Made by a program: the position numbers and the translations under genes | In this document: in pieces, positions 37,666 to 47,081 of the stretch | Layout: each line of letters opens with the position of its first letter | Numbering within the stretch: the first letter of the stretch is position 1 | NCBI GenBank assembly: GCA_964450865.1 | Contig: CAYVHB010000008.1 | Location: 34,452-98,451 of the forward strand | DNA length: 64,000 nucleotides | Source: CAYVHB01 sp964450865 | GTDB lineage: Bacteria; Bacillota; Clostridia; Saccharofermentanales; UBA5734 | Direction: 5' to 3' | Notes under the pieces: model-generated | Database searches by the model: none | What the model was told of the DNA's origin: nothing | What the model saw: the letters and a program-made list of their open reading frames with translations, nothing else

Positions 37666-38477
37666 CCGTTGCGGCCTGCCAGATCCGGCACTGCGGCCTG
37701 GCGAATAGCTTCCTCACCGGCCAGTGGCAGCGGGCTGAGCAGGTATTCCGGCTGCTGTGGATCGGAAATCAGCAGCCGGCGCCGGATCACGGTACAATCA
37801 GCGGCAGCCAGCTCAGGCAAGCCACCATACAAGGTCAATGCCGCAAGGAACAGATCCGGGCGCAGATTGGCCGAACTACCGGCTTTGACCCGGATCAGCA
37901 GCCGATCTTCGGCGACGATATCCACCACCAGGATCAGGGGCCGGATATCAACTTCAATCTGACGGCCTTTGCTGAACTTGCTGACCGTCAGAACGGGATG
38001 CTGGTCGAGCTGGCGGACAGCCAGAGCCAGGCCAGGACTGATCAGCTCATATTCTGCCGCCCGGATCAGGCTCATCAGGCTCGGTCCAGTCGCCGGCACC
38101 CAGGCAGCTGCCCGCACCGCCAACCCGGCCGGCAGATTCTCATTCAAGCGGCTCTGTACCTCGGCGGCAGGTAGCGGTCCGGTCAGCTCCAGATCGACGT
38201 AATCATCCTCCGTAGCCATGCCGACACCAATTGGCAAGGCAAAAAACAGCTGGGGCCGCGGATTGAAGCCTTGCGACCAGGCGATGGGCAAACCGGCCCG
38301 GCGGACCGAACGTTCAAAGGTGCGCATCATATCCAGATGGGCCAGCCAGATCGCCGGTTCCCGGCGGGCAAAGCGCAACCGGCACAGCTGGGCTTGCTCA
38401 GCGACCGGCGCGGTGGCAGACAGACCGATATCCGCGTCAGCTGCCGACTGGGCTTGAATGGCTTGCAGATTCGCCAA
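37662..38477 (-). CDS. DUF2344 (TIGR03936) protein, radical SAM partner
   Basis: About 271 residues. The family core begins with LCRLRFARREPAIWLAHLDMMRTFERSVRRAGLP and then SQGFNPRPQLFFALPIGVGM, both highly typical of DUF2344. The family is encoded with or fused to the TIGR03960 radical SAM protein and its function is unknown; RNA modification is often suggested. The start is uncertain: TTG at 38477 has GGAGGAGGTG at the right distance, while GTG at 38528 (weak GGAG) would add 17 residues and overlap the upstream gene by 92 bp. With the TTG start it overlaps the upstream gene by about 40 bp, consistent with translational coupling. Confidence 0.9.
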   Translation of the reverse strand: MANLQAIQAQSAADADIGLSATAPVAEQAQLCRLRFARREPAIWLAHLDMMRTFERSVRRAGLPIAWSQGFNPRPQLFFALPIGVGMATEDDYVDLELTGPLPAAEVQSRLNENLPAGLAVRAAAWVPATGPSLMSLIRAAEYELISPGLALAVRQLDQHPVLTVSKFSKGRQIEVDIRPLILVVDIVAEDRLLIRVKAGSSANLRPDLFLAALTLYGGLPELAAADCTVIRRRLLISDPQQPEYLLSPLPLAGEEAIRQAAVPDLAGRNG

Positions 38478-40338
38478 AGCAGACACCTCCTCCAAAGCAT
38501 TGCGCCCCACAGGCGCTGCAGGCGACACGGCACTCCGGCGTGGTCGCCGCGGCCAGGGCCTGCTGGTATTCCTGCCAGAGAAAATCTTCGCTTACACCGC
38601 AATCAATATGGGCCCATGGGAATATCTCGTCCCGCGTGCGGATCCGATTGGCGTAAAAGGCCGGATCGAGACCAGCCGCGGCCAGGCAGTCCAGCCAGCG
38701 GTCCAGCTTGAAGCACTCATCCCAGGCGTCAAAACAGGCTCCCTGTTGCCAGGCGGCGAGGATGACCGGACCGAGGCGCCGGTCACCGCGGGCCAGGACT
38801 GCTTCCATATAAGAGGTTTTCGGTTCGTGCCAGTGATATTTAACGGCGCGGCTGCGCATCAGCTCCTTTAAATGGATCTGATGCTGGCGCATCGTCGCCA
38901 GGTCAGCCTGGGCCACCCATTGAAACGGCGTGAAGGGCTTGGGGATGAACATGGCTGTACTGACAGTTATCTCCAGGCGGCGGGGCCGCTGCTGGCGCGG
39001 CAAGGCATTGTAGCGGGCTTCGATGGCCTTGACCAGATGGGCAATTCCCTCGACGTCAGCCAGCGTCTCGGTCGGCAGGCCGAGCATGAAATAAAGCTTG
39101 GCGCCGCTCCAGCCGCCGCGCAGGGCCAGCTCCATGGCCCTGAGCAGGTCATCTTCGGTAATATTCTTGTTGATGACATCACGCATCCGCTGGGTCCCGG
39201 CTTCCGGGGCAAAGGTCAGGCCGCTCTTGCGGGTCCGCGAGGCTTTTTCCATCAGTTCCAGCGAGAAATTGTCCAGGCGCAGGGATGGCAGGGACAGGCT
39301 GGTATGATGCGGGGTCAGCTCGTCCAGCAGGCCATTGGTCAGCTCAGCCAGGGCCGAATAGTCACTGGTGGACAGGGATAACATGCCGATCTCGTCATAG
39401 CCTGTCGCGGCCTCCAGGGCCCGGGCCTGTTCAAGCAGGCAATCCGGGCTTTTCTCACGGACCGGCCGGTAAATCATGCCGGCCTGGCAGAACCGGCAGC
39501 CGCGCGTACAGCCCCGGAACAGCTCGAGAAACATCCGGTCATGGACAATTTCCGTGTTGGGAACCAGGTTACGCGTCGGGAAATAGGCCTGGTCCATGTC
39601 GAGGACGATCCGCTTGCGAACCTGCGCCGGCACGCCGGGACGGTTCGGGCGGATCTGGGCAATGGTCCCGTCATCTTGCCAGGTGACATCATAAAAAGAC
39701 GGAACATAGACGCCTTCGATCCGGGCCGCGGCCAGCAGCAGCGCTTCGCGCGAGGCACTGCCGCCAGCCTTCCAGGCACCGTAACAGTCCAGCAGCTCGC
39801 TGATCATTTCCTCGCCTTCACCGATCAGGATCAGGTCGAAAAATTCTGCCATCGGCTCTGCGTTGAAAGCAACCGGGCCACCGGCAATGACCAGCGGATC
39901 AGCCGCAGTCCGCGCGGCGCTATGCAGGGGAATACCAGCCAGGTCCAGCATATCCAGAACCGTCGTATAACACAGCTCATATTGCAGCGTGAACCCGACG
40001 ATGTCGAATTCGCGGACCGGCGTCCGTGACTCAAGCGAAAAAAGGGGCAGACCAAGGCGGCGCATCCCGGCCGCCATATCGGTCCAGGGGGCAAAGACAC
40101 GCTCACACCAGGCATCGGGGCGCTCATTGATCAGGTGATACAAAATGCGTAAAGCCAGGTTGGACATGCCAATTTCATAGACATCCGGGAAACAGAAGGC
40201 AAAACGCAGAAAAGGCCGGAGCGCCTGGGCGGCGGCATCCGGCACGGTTTTCTGAACGCTGTTCCATTCCCCTCCGGTATAACGCGCCGGCTTCTCAACC
40301 GACTGCAACAGGTGGCGGGGCAGGTTAACAGTTGTCAT
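38437..40338 (-). CDS. Radical SAM protein, TIGR03960 type (B12-binding)
   Basis: A 633-residue protein. An N-terminal cobalamin-binding-like half contains PDVYEIGMSNLALRILY and VGFTLQYELCYTTVLDML. The radical SAM core has the 4Fe-4S motif CTRGCRFCQAGMIYRPVREK, and FAPEAGTQRMRDVINKNIT follows. A C-terminal part with VSTAMFIPKPFTPFQW completes the family pattern. Cytosolic; substrate unknown but the gene is coupled with DUF2344 and RNase E/G, so an RNA role is likely. ATG at 40338 is chosen; a TTG at 40350 overlaps a weak GGAAA ribosome site. First gene of the operon. Confidence 0.95.
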   Translation of the reverse strand: MTTVNLPRHLLQSVEKPARYTGGEWNSVQKTVPDAAAQALRPFLRFAFCFPDVYEIGMSNLALRILYHLINERPDAWCERVFAPWTDMAAGMRRLGLPLFSLESRTPVREFDIVGFTLQYELCYTTVLDMLDLAGIPLHSAARTAADPLVIAGGPVAFNAEPMAEFFDLILIGEGEEMISELLDCYGAWKAGGSASREALLLAAARIEGVYVPSFYDVTWQDDGTIAQIRPNRPGVPAQVRKRIVLDMDQAYFPTRNLVPNTEIVHDRMFLELFRGCTRGCRFCQAGMIYRPVREKSPDCLLEQARALEAATGYDEIGMLSLSTSDYSALAELTNGLLDELTPHHTSLSLPSLRLDNFSLELMEKASRTRKSGLTFAPEAGTQRMRDVINKNITEDDLLRAMELALRGGWSGAKLYFMLGLPTETLADVEGIAHLVKAIEARYNALPRQQRPRRLEITVSTAMFIPKPFTPFQWVAQADLATMRQHQIHLKELMRSRAVKYHWHEPKTSYMEAVLARGDRRLGPVILAAWQQGACFDAWDECFKLDRWLDCLAAAGLDPAFYANRIRTRDEIFPWAHIDCGVSEDFLWQEYQQALAAATTPECRVACSACGAQCFGGGVCFGESASHSSPVGS

Positions 40339-40497
40339 GAATAAATGCAATTTCCTTTCAGCGGGTCTCCTGGCCTGTCAGGCGGGGCAGGAACCTGGCG
40401 ACCACGGCTGCGCGGCGGCATTACCTCGTGTCGCAACAACCGCAGATCAGCGGCGATTGCTTGCAGCAACAGTTGCCGGCCTTGTGACTGTGATCGC

Positions 40498-41844
40498 TTA
40501 TCCTTTCAGGCGGGCTTCGAGTTCGGCTTTGCGGGCCTCAAAGCCCGGCTTACCGAGAAGAGCATACATGTTTTTCTTGTAATCTTCAACACCCGGCTGA
40601 TCGAAGGGATTGACCGCCAGCAGATAACCGCTGATGCCGCAGGCCTTTTCGAAGAAATATACCAGCTGGCCGAGGAAGTAAGCGCTCAGTTCCGGAACGC
40701 TGACCCGCAGATTGGGCACGCGGCCGTCGACATGGGCCAGGATCGTGCCCTGGGCGGCCTTGGCATTGACCTCGGCCATGTCCAGGCCGGCCAGGAAATT
40801 CAGGCCGTCCTTGTCAGCGGGATCATTCGGGATCGGCATGGCGCGCCGCGCCTTCTCAACCGAAATCAGGGTCTCGAACAGCTGGCGCTGGCCGTCCTGG
40901 ATGTACTGGCCCATCGAATGCAGATCGGTGGAATTGTCGACGCCGGCCGGGAAAATGCCGCGGCCGTCTTTGCCCTCGCTCTCGCCATAGAGCTGCTTCC
41001 ACCATTCGGTGAAGAAATGCATGCTGGGCTCATAATTGACCATGACTTCAATGTTGTAGCCTTTGCGCAGCAGGATATTGCGGGCTGCGGCATAACGGTA
41101 ACAGGGATTCTCTTCCAGATTGACATTCTTGTAAAGCTTGGCCGCGTCACGCGCACCCAGCATCAGGTCGCGGATATCAATCCCCGCAACCGCAATCGGC
41201 AGCAGGCCGACCGCTGTCAGGATCGAGTAACGGCCACCCACGTCATCAGGCACGACGAAGGACTCATAGCCTTCCTCATCGGCCAGGCCCTTGAGGGCGC
41301 CGCGCGCCTTGTCGGTCGTTGCATAAATCCGGGCCCTGGCCCCTTCTTTGCCGTATTTTTCTTCCATGTAGGCCTTGAAGATACGGAACGCGATGGCCGG
41401 CTCAGTGGTCGTGCCGGACTTGGAAATGACGTTGACCGAAATGTCGTGGCCTTCGATCAGGTCAAACAGATCCGCCATATAGGTCGAGCTGATGCTGTTG
41501 CCCGCAAAAATAATCAGCGGCGCCTTGCGCTGGCGCTTGGGCAGGGAATTATGGAACGAGTGGGACAACAGCTCAATCGCCGCCCGGGCCCCCAGATATG
41601 AACCGCCGATGCCGATCACCACGAGAATGTCCGAGTCCTTGCGAATCTTGGCGGCTGCTTTGCGAATCCGGGAAAATTCATCCTTGTCATACTTGAGGGG
41701 CAGATCGAGCCAGCCCAGATAATCACTGCCGGCACCGCTGCGCTGATGCAGCTGCTGATGAGCCAACTGAACCTGTGGCGCAATATAGGCAAGTTCTTCG
41801 GGGCGGATAAAGTTCCGGGCATTGCTGATGTCCAACTGTAGCAT
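40498..41844 (-). CDS. pgi: Glucose-6-phosphate isomerase
   Basis: A 448-residue cytosolic glycolytic enzyme interconverting glucose 6-phosphate and fructose 6-phosphate. VIGIGGSYLGARAAIE is the sugar-phosphate loop, VISKSGTTTEPAIAFR the second conserved motif, and the catalytic Glu and His lie in the middle and C-terminal segments. Length matches the short Firmicute form (about 450). ATG at 41844 follows GGGAGGAA. It has its own promoter with direct repeats upstream. Together with fba it belongs to central carbon metabolism, but the two genes are far apart. Confidence 0.96.
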   Translation of the reverse strand: MLQLDISNARNFIRPEELAYIAPQVQLAHQQLHQRSGAGSDYLGWLDLPLKYDKDEFSRIRKAAAKIRKDSDILVVIGIGGSYLGARAAIELLSHSFHNSLPKRQRKAPLIIFAGNSISSTYMADLFDLIEGHDISVNVISKSGTTTEPAIAFRIFKAYMEEKYGKEGARARIYATTDKARGALKGLADEEGYESFVVPDDVGGRYSILTAVGLLPIAVAGIDIRDLMLGARDAAKLYKNVNLEENPCYRYAAARNILLRKGYNIEVMVNYEPSMHFFTEWWKQLYGESEGKDGRGIFPAGVDNSTDLHSMGQYIQDGQRQLFETLISVEKARRAMPIPNDPADKDGLNFLAGLDMAEVNAKAAQGTILAHVDGRVPNLRVSVPELSAYFLGQLVYFFEKACGISGYLLAVNPFDQPGVEDYKKNMYALLGKPGFEARKAELEARLKG

Positions 41845-41885
41845 GGCATGTTCCTCCCTTTCATCTGGCGACCTGTCAATAAATA

Positions 41886-41927
41886 AAATTCAGTATACAA
41901 GATCCAATCAAATATAAATTCAGTATA
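41886..41927 (-). repeat. Two 12-bp direct repeats in the pgi upstream region
   Basis: AAATTCAGTATA is present at 41886-41897 and 41916-41927, exactly 30 bp apart. The distal copy contains the -10 of the predicted pgi promoter; the proximal copy would lie in the 5' leader. This is the arrangement of a two-site operator. Confidence 0.6.
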
Positions 41928-41950
41928 ATCAAATCACAGGGTATCTGCAA
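41922..41950 (-). promoter_or_regulatory. Promoter of pgi
   Basis: Minus-strand TTGCAG (41950-41945) and TATACT (41927-41922), 17-bp spacer; leader about 70 nt. Confidence 0.6.
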
Positions 41951-41987
41951 GTTAAGCGACTTGCGAAAATAGCCGCATCTATGGTAA

Positions 41988-42016
41988 ATGACAACAAGAT
42001 ACAACTTTTTTACAAT
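41988..42016 (+). promoter_or_regulatory. Promoter of the patatin-like gene
   Basis: ATGACA (41988-41993) and TACAAT (42011-42016) with a 17-bp spacer, about 60 bp before the start codon; divergent from the pgi promoter. Confidence 0.6.
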
Positions 42017-42080
42017 AAATAAGGGGCATTTTACTTGTTTTGCGCAATCATCGCTGATTCGGGCAATGGGAGGTGACAAT

Positions 42081-42884
42081 ATGGACCGGACATTTTCCAG
42101 CCGGTCTATCGGCCTGGTGCTGGCAGGCGGCGGAGCGCGCGGTGCTTACCAGATCGGGGTCTGGCAAGCCTTGCGTGACGCGCATGTTCCGATCGAGGCT
42201 GTCGCCGGGGTCTCAATCGGGGCAATCAACGGTGCCCTGATCTGCCTGGACGCTTTTGATGTGGCCTGGGAACAGTGGCACCAGGTGCGGCCGCAGGATC
42301 TCTTCAAGCTGCCGGAAGCCCTGCCTTTTCCGGATAATATCTTTGACCATCGCAATCTCCGGCTGCTTACCCGCCTGGCAATCCAGGAACGCGGGCTCGA
42401 CACGACGCCCCTGCGTCATTTGCTGCAGAAGTATTTGGACGAGGAGAAAATCCGCCGATCGCCGGTTCATTATGGCTTGCTGACATATAACTTGTCAGAG
42501 CGCAGACCGTTGCCGCTTTTTATTGAGGCGATCCCGCAAGGGCAGCTGATCGACTATATCATGGCCAGCGCCTGCCTGCCCATTTTCCAGGCCGTGCACA
42601 TTGACGGCCAGCGTTATATTGACGGCGCCATGTATAATATCAAGCCCACGACCATGCTGCTGGCGGCCGGCTGCCGCCATATTGTGGAGGTTGAGATCGG
42701 CGGCTTTGGTGTCGTCCGCCGCTATAATCACAACCTGGCGGATGTTATCACGATCAAGCCGGGTCACTCGCTGGGCGGCACACTGGAGATCAAGGCCAAC
42801 CAGGTCGATACCAATATCGAACTGGGCTACCATGATGCCCGCCGTATCCTGGCCGCCTGGCCGCAGACAGCTGAGTATTTTTAA
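42081..42884 (+). CDS. Patatin-like phospholipase
   Basis: A 267-residue lipid acyl hydrolase of the patatin/RssA type. The oxyanion-hole motif GGGARG spans residues 16-21, the nucleophile is Ser45 in GVSIGAING, and the catalytic Asp lies in YIDGAMYN. No signal peptide, so it acts at the inner face of the membrane. ATG at 42081 follows GGGAGGTGA; in-frame sequence further upstream is not conserved-looking. Monocistronic between pgi (divergent) and a radical SAM gene (convergent). Substrate unknown. Confidence 0.93.
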   Translation: MDRTFSSRSIGLVLAGGGARGAYQIGVWQALRDAHVPIEAVAGVSIGAINGALICLDAFDVAWEQWHQVRPQDLFKLPEALPFPDNIFDHRNLRLLTRLAIQERGLDTTPLRHLLQKYLDEEKIRRSPVHYGLLTYNLSERRPLPLFIEAIPQGQLIDYIMASACLPIFQAVHIDGQRYIDGAMYNIKPTTMLLAAGCRHIVEVEIGGFGVVRRYNHNLADVITIKPGHSLGGTLEIKANQVDTNIELGYHDARRILAAWPQTAEYF

Positions 42885-42941
42885 TCTGGCCAGCTGGCCA
42901 GACCAGGGCCCGCGCATCGTGGGCGCGGTATCTGAACGGCT

Positions 42942-45122
42942 TCATCCCGGCTGGTTTTCGGCATCATCGATTGGAATCGTCCACAGCAGCCGGGGGATGG
43001 GCTCACCCGGGTCAAAGGCAGCCAGACAGACAGCGGGTGCGCCAGCAGACAGCGCGTCAACCGATGTCAGAGCCGGACCAGACCAGACGGAGCCATATTG
43101 CGGCAACATGGCCGGATCAACACTGAAGTCTTCCAGCCGGCCCCGCCGCAACTGGGGATGGGTCTGGCGCAAGCGCTGCCGGCCAGCAGCCAGGCGGGCG
43201 CGGCGGATCGGGTCTTTACTGCTCTCCAGGCTGTCCATCCAGGATGGCTGGTCCTTCTGTCCATTCATGATGTAATCAAAGGTCAGCAAGTCACGCAGCA
43301 CCCGCAGCGGGTCAGGCCCGCTGATCGGCGCAGGCGCAAAAGCAGCCGGCAAGTTATTCCGGGTTGGCCCGGCGGACTGACCGGCCTGACCGGGCTGTCC
43401 AGGCTGACCGGGGTTACCGGGTTTACCGGATTCACCGGGTCGGGTGATCTGACCTGGCTGTTTGGATTGTTCGGAATCACCAGACGGACGGATCTGATTC
43501 GGCTGACCGATCCTGCTGTTTCGCGCCAGCTGCAGCAGACAGTACCAGGTGGCATCACGGGCGGCAGGCCTGTCAAAATATCCCGCATGGCGCCAGAGGG
43601 TTGCCAGCTGTTGATAGAAGTCAAAGGGTGTCGGCCAGAACCGGATCAGCCAGGGCAGACTGCAGCCAAACTGCCCGCTGTTATGAAACAGATCGACCAG
43701 GGTCTCGATTTCCTTCAGGATTACAAGCTCCGCGTAGGTCATCCCATCGGACGCCAGGATCTCATAAGGTGGCTCATCCTGCCAGACAAAGGCCAGGCGT
43801 CGCGCATCTGCCGCCATCGGGCTGCCGGGCAGGACTTTCAGGAAACCCAGCTGCAGCTGTTGCGGCTGCCAGCCATAAACCGTATTGAATGAATGGGCAA
43901 ATTCTGCCAGTGTTTCACCCGGCAAACCGGCAATCAGGTCCAGATGCAGGTGCACCGCGCTGCCATGGCGCAATTGCCTGACCACCCTGGCTAATCGGGA
44001 TAGGTTGCAGGGGCGGCGAATCGCCTGCAAGACATGTGGCTGGACACTCTGGACGCCGATTTCAAGCTGGAACAGGCCGGGAGGTACTGTACAAAGCCAG
44101 GCAACAGCGGCATCATCCAGGGTATCCGCCATGATTTCAAAGTGAAAATTGGTCTGGAATGGCTGATGCTGCCAGGTGGCGAGCAGAAACTGCCAGACGG
44201 CGAGGGCCCGGGCCGGCTGGCAGTTAAAGGTCCGGTCAACCAGTTTAACCTGGCGCAAATCTGCGGCAATCAGCTGGTGAAGCTCCTGGAAAACCAGTTC
44301 AAGCGGCCGATCGCGTACAGTCTTGTCCAGCGCCGAGAGGCAGTATGTGCACCGATAGGGGCAACCCCGTGAAGTTTCATAATAAACCAGGTGCTCCCTG
44401 AACCGTTCAAGTTCGTCCGCCTGCCAGGGGAATGTCCAGCCTGCCCCGCTCAGCAAGGCAGCCGGCTGGTTCTGGCGAACCTGACCAGTGCGCGGATCGC
44501 GCCAGACAAGGCCGGGAATCGATTCCGCAGCTTGTCCGGCAAAATAGCCGGTGGAAAGCCCGGAGGATCCGCCGGCAGGGCAGTCCTGATAGCCGCCGGC
44601 AGAAACACCGCGCGCTCCGCCAGCCGGGCCGTCCTCACAGTCGTCCGTGGACTGGCCAGGTCTATCGCTAATTGATTGTTCAAGTTCTGATTCAGGGAAC
44701 AGCTGACGCAGCAAACACAGGAAGCCAACTTCACCTTCCCCGGCAATAATCCAGTCGACAGCCGGATTGGCTGCCAGGACCTGGCAGGCTTCCTGGCTGG
44801 CCTGGGGGCCACCCCATATGATCCGGCAATCCGGCCGGATTTTACGCAGCCAGGCGCTGAGCTGGCTGATCAGCTGAATATTCCAGATGTAACAGGAAAA
44901 AGCGTAGACATTGGCCTGCAACCCAAAAAGCCGCTGCAGCAACGACAGCGGCCGGTCATTGATGGTGTATTCCTGCAGACAGAAATCAGCCGCACGAAAT
45001 CCATGCTGCCGGGCATAGGTGACCAGCAGGCGCAAGGCCAGATTACTGTGGGCAAACCGGGCATTGCAGGCGACCAGCGCGACCAGGGGCCGGGACCGGT
45101 TAGCACTGGCCGGACCAGTCAT
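42942..45122 (-). CDS. B12-binding radical SAM protein (DUF4080-like) with collagen-like insert
   Basis: 726 residues. The N-terminal cobalamin-binding-like domain has VALVACNARFAHSNLALRLL and IIWGGPQASQEA. The radical SAM core has the 4Fe-4S cysteines in SRGCPYRCTYCLSALD. The C-terminal domain ends in FDYIMNGQKD-type sequence found in DUF4080 proteins. Two low-complexity inserts are odd: a Gly/Ala/Ser-rich stretch before the radical SAM core, and a Pro/Gly/Gln-rich collagen-like GxP repeat near residues 540-590. ATG at 45122 overlaps the NfeD-like stop by 4 bp and has no ribosome site of its own, so translation is coupled. Probably a methyltransferase-like or tRNA-modifying enzyme; substrate unknown. 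Confidence 0.9.
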   Translation of the reverse strand: MTGPASANRSRPLVALVACNARFAHSNLALRLLVTYARQHGFRAADFCLQEYTINDRPLSLLQRLFGLQANVYAFSCYIWNIQLISQLSAWLRKIRPDCRIIWGGPQASQEACQVLAANPAVDWIIAGEGEVGFLCLLRQLFPESELEQSISDRPGQSTDDCEDGPAGGARGVSAGGYQDCPAGGSSGLSTGYFAGQAAESIPGLVWRDPRTGQVRQNQPAALLSGAGWTFPWQADELERFREHLVYYETSRGCPYRCTYCLSALDKTVRDRPLELVFQELHQLIAADLRQVKLVDRTFNCQPARALAVWQFLLATWQHQPFQTNFHFEIMADTLDDAAVAWLCTVPPGLFQLEIGVQSVQPHVLQAIRRPCNLSRLARVVRQLRHGSAVHLHLDLIAGLPGETLAEFAHSFNTVYGWQPQQLQLGFLKVLPGSPMAADARRLAFVWQDEPPYEILASDGMTYAELVILKEIETLVDLFHNSGQFGCSLPWLIRFWPTPFDFYQQLATLWRHAGYFDRPAARDATWYCLLQLARNSRIGQPNQIRPSGDSEQSKQPGQITRPGESGKPGNPGQPGQPGQAGQSAGPTRNNLPAAFAPAPISGPDPLRVLRDLLTFDYIMNGQKDQPSWMDSLESSKDPIRRARLAAGRQRLRQTHPQLRRGRLEDFSVDPAMLPQYGSVWSGPALTSVDALSAGAPAVCLAAFDPGEPIPRLLWTIPIDDAENQPG

Positions 45123-45526
45123 AAACGCCGGGCCGGGGTCCGGCCGGCTTCTGCCGGCTCTGCAGCGTCTGCCGGCGCCGGCTTTTCCAGGGGTGATACG
45201 CGGGCGGTCCCTTTGTCCATCGCCGTAATCAAGACACGACGGCCAACTGTCAGGGCCATCATCCCCGCGGCGGCAACAATGACTGGACGGCCCGCGACGT
45301 TGCACTTGACCTTGCCGACCTTTTGCGGACGAATGGACCGGATCACGGTCGCTTCCAGGCCGATCAGGTCGAGATCGGTCTGGCCGACCTGGCGGTGCAC
45401 AAAGCGCCGCAATAGCCAGGTCAGGCCCTTGAGCAGCAGGAGTAAAAACAGGAGAATACCGACCGTGGTTACGATCCAGCGCAGAATCTGACTGATTTCA
45501 GCTACTGTAAAATCGGACATCAGCAT
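45119..45526 (-). CDS. NfeD-like membrane protein
   Basis: 135 residues: one hydrophobic segment (ILRWIVTTVGILLFLLLLLKGLTWLL) followed by a small OB-fold-like domain (GLEATVIRSIRPQKVGKVKCN...RVLI) as in NfeD/YbbK proteins, and a low-complexity Ala/Pro/Glu tail. NfeD proteins are membrane-anchored and often associated with stomatin-like scaffolds or a protease; no partner is next to it. ATG at 45526 follows AGGGGA closely; ATG at 45520 is an alternative with better spacing. It overlaps the next gene by 4 bp. Confidence 0.85.
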   Translation of the reverse strand: MLMSDFTVAEISQILRWIVTTVGILLFLLLLLKGLTWLLRRFVHRQVGQTDLDLIGLEATVIRSIRPQKVGKVKCNVAGRPVIVAAAGMMALTVGRRVLITAMDKGTARVSPLEKPAPADAAEPAEAGRTPARRL

Positions 45527-45583
45527 ACTTCCCCTGCAGTTTTTCAGTATTCAGCCGGTTGCTGCACGCCGGGCCTGCCGCAC

Positions 45584-45619
45584 CCGGTCAAGCGCCCGGT
45601 CAAGCGTCCGGTCAATAGT
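45584..45619. repeat. Three tandem 12-bp repeats at the decarboxylase 3' end
   Basis: Units CCGGTCAAGCGC, CCGGTCAAGCGT and CCGGTCAATAGT run in series and overlap the stop codon of the decarboxylase gene (45612). Confidence 0.6.
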
Positions 45620-47081
45620 CAGACGGTTCGCCCAGTACCTGGATCAGCTCCGGATCTTCGGCATTGTTGATGATCGTACATTTCTGCTGCTGATAGAACT
45701 TGTAGTGGTCAATGATCCGCTGGGTCAGCTTCTCGCCGGGGATGACCAGCGGGATTCCCGGCGGGTAAATCATCAGGGACTCTGCGCAGATTTCGCCGAC
45801 CGCGTCCTTGATCGGAATAATGCGCTTCGGGCTGTAGAAGGCGTCGCGCGGTGATACAACAGACATGGGCCGCTCATGCAGCCATTGCATCTGTTGCAGA
45901 CTCAGGGACGGCTTCTTGCCAGCATAGCGATGAGTCAAAGTCCGCATCGCCGAGACCAGCTGATTGAGTGTCGCCTGGTCATCGCCGATACCAACGACGG
46001 CCAGCACAACGTAGGTCTCCGCCAGTTCAAGCTGGATCCCGAATTCTTTCTTGAGTATATCATAAACTTCAAAACCGGTCAGGCCAAGGTCGTTGACCCG
46101 CATGACAATCTTGGTCTCGTCGTAGTCATAAATGCCATGGCCATCAACATCGTCGCAAGTCAGCACCGATATGCCGGGCATGGTGGACAGCTCGGCCTTG
46201 GCAACAGCGACCGCCTTGAGAATCTCATCATAAATCTCGCGGCCATTCAGCACGAGATTGCGCCGGGCCAGGTCGAGGCTGGACATCAGCAGATAGGACG
46301 CACTGGTCGTCTGCATCAGGTTGATGATCGTGCGCACTTCGCTGTACTGGATCGAGCGGTCATTAAGCAGCAAAACCGAGCTCTGCGTCAGTGAGCCGCC
46401 AGTCTTATGCAGGCTGACCGTAGCCATGTCGGCATACAGCGTCGAGGCATTGTCCGGAAAATCAGGATGAAACGGGAAATGGGCGCCGTGGGCCTCGTCA
46501 ACCAGCACAATGATGTGATGACGACGGCACAGCTTGACAATAGCCTGCAGGTCAGAAACCACGCCAAAATATGTCGGGTTGATCATGAAAAGCGCCTTGG
46601 CATCCGGATTGTCCTGGACAGCCTTGCGCACGCTTTCATAGGATACGCCGTTGGCGATGCCATATTCAAGATTAACCTCCGGCTCGATGAAAACCGGGAT
46701 TGCCCCGCTCATGATGACGGCATTGATTGCTGATTTATGCACGTTGCGCGGCATGATGATCTTGTCCTTCGGGCCACAGGCGGTCATGATCATGACCTGG
46801 ATGCCGAATGTCGAGCCATTGACCAGCATGAAAGCATAGTCAGCGTCATAGGCTTCAGCCAGCAGCTGTTCAGCCTCGTAAATAATGCCATCCGGATTGG
46901 AAAGCATATCCAGTTCACGCGTTGAATTGGCGTCGAGCCGGATGATCTTTTCGCCGAAATATTCACCAAGGCCCGTGCGCAGGCGTTTCTTGTGTCCGGG
47001 CACGTCGAAATGGACAATGTCCTTCTGGGCGTATTGTTCAAGTGCTTCATAGAGCGGGGCACGTGCGTGACGGCTTTTCAT
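45612..47081 (-). CDS. Orn/Lys/Arg decarboxylase (fold type I, PLP)
   Basis: A 489-residue PLP-dependent decarboxylase of the major-domain family (SpeA/Cad/YaaO-like). The PLP lysine is in SLHKTGG, the PLP-binding Asp/His stretch is VDEAHGAH, and the N-terminus APLYEALEQYAQKDIVHFDVPGHKK matches the family. The product is a polyamine or diamine (agmatine, cadaverine or putrescine), but the substrate cannot be read from sequence. ATG at 47081 has GGGGGA close upstream and gives the family start; ATG at 47111 adds 10 residues and lacks a ribosome site. A good promoter lies about 310 bp upstream, so the 5' leader is long and may be regulated. Confidence 0.93.
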   Translation of the reverse strand: MKSRHARAPLYEALEQYAQKDIVHFDVPGHKKRLRTGLGEYFGEKIIRLDANSTRELDMLSNPDGIIYEAEQLLAEAYDADYAFMLVNGSTFGIQVMIMTACGPKDKIIMPRNVHKSAINAVIMSGAIPVFIEPEVNLEYGIANGVSYESVRKAVQDNPDAKALFMINPTYFGVVSDLQAIVKLCRRHHIIVLVDEAHGAHFPFHPDFPDNASTLYADMATVSLHKTGGSLTQSSVLLLNDRSIQYSEVRTIINLMQTTSASYLLMSSLDLARRNLVLNGREIYDEILKAVAVAKAELSTMPGISVLTCDDVDGHGIYDYDETKIVMRVNDLGLTGFEVYDILKKEFGIQLELAETYVVLAVVGIGDDQATLNQLVSAMRTLTHRYAGKKPSLSLQQMQWLHERPMSVVSPRDAFYSPKRIIPIKDAVGEICAESLMIYPPGIPLVIPGEKLTQRIIDHYKFYQQQKCTIINNAEDPELIQVLGEPSDY

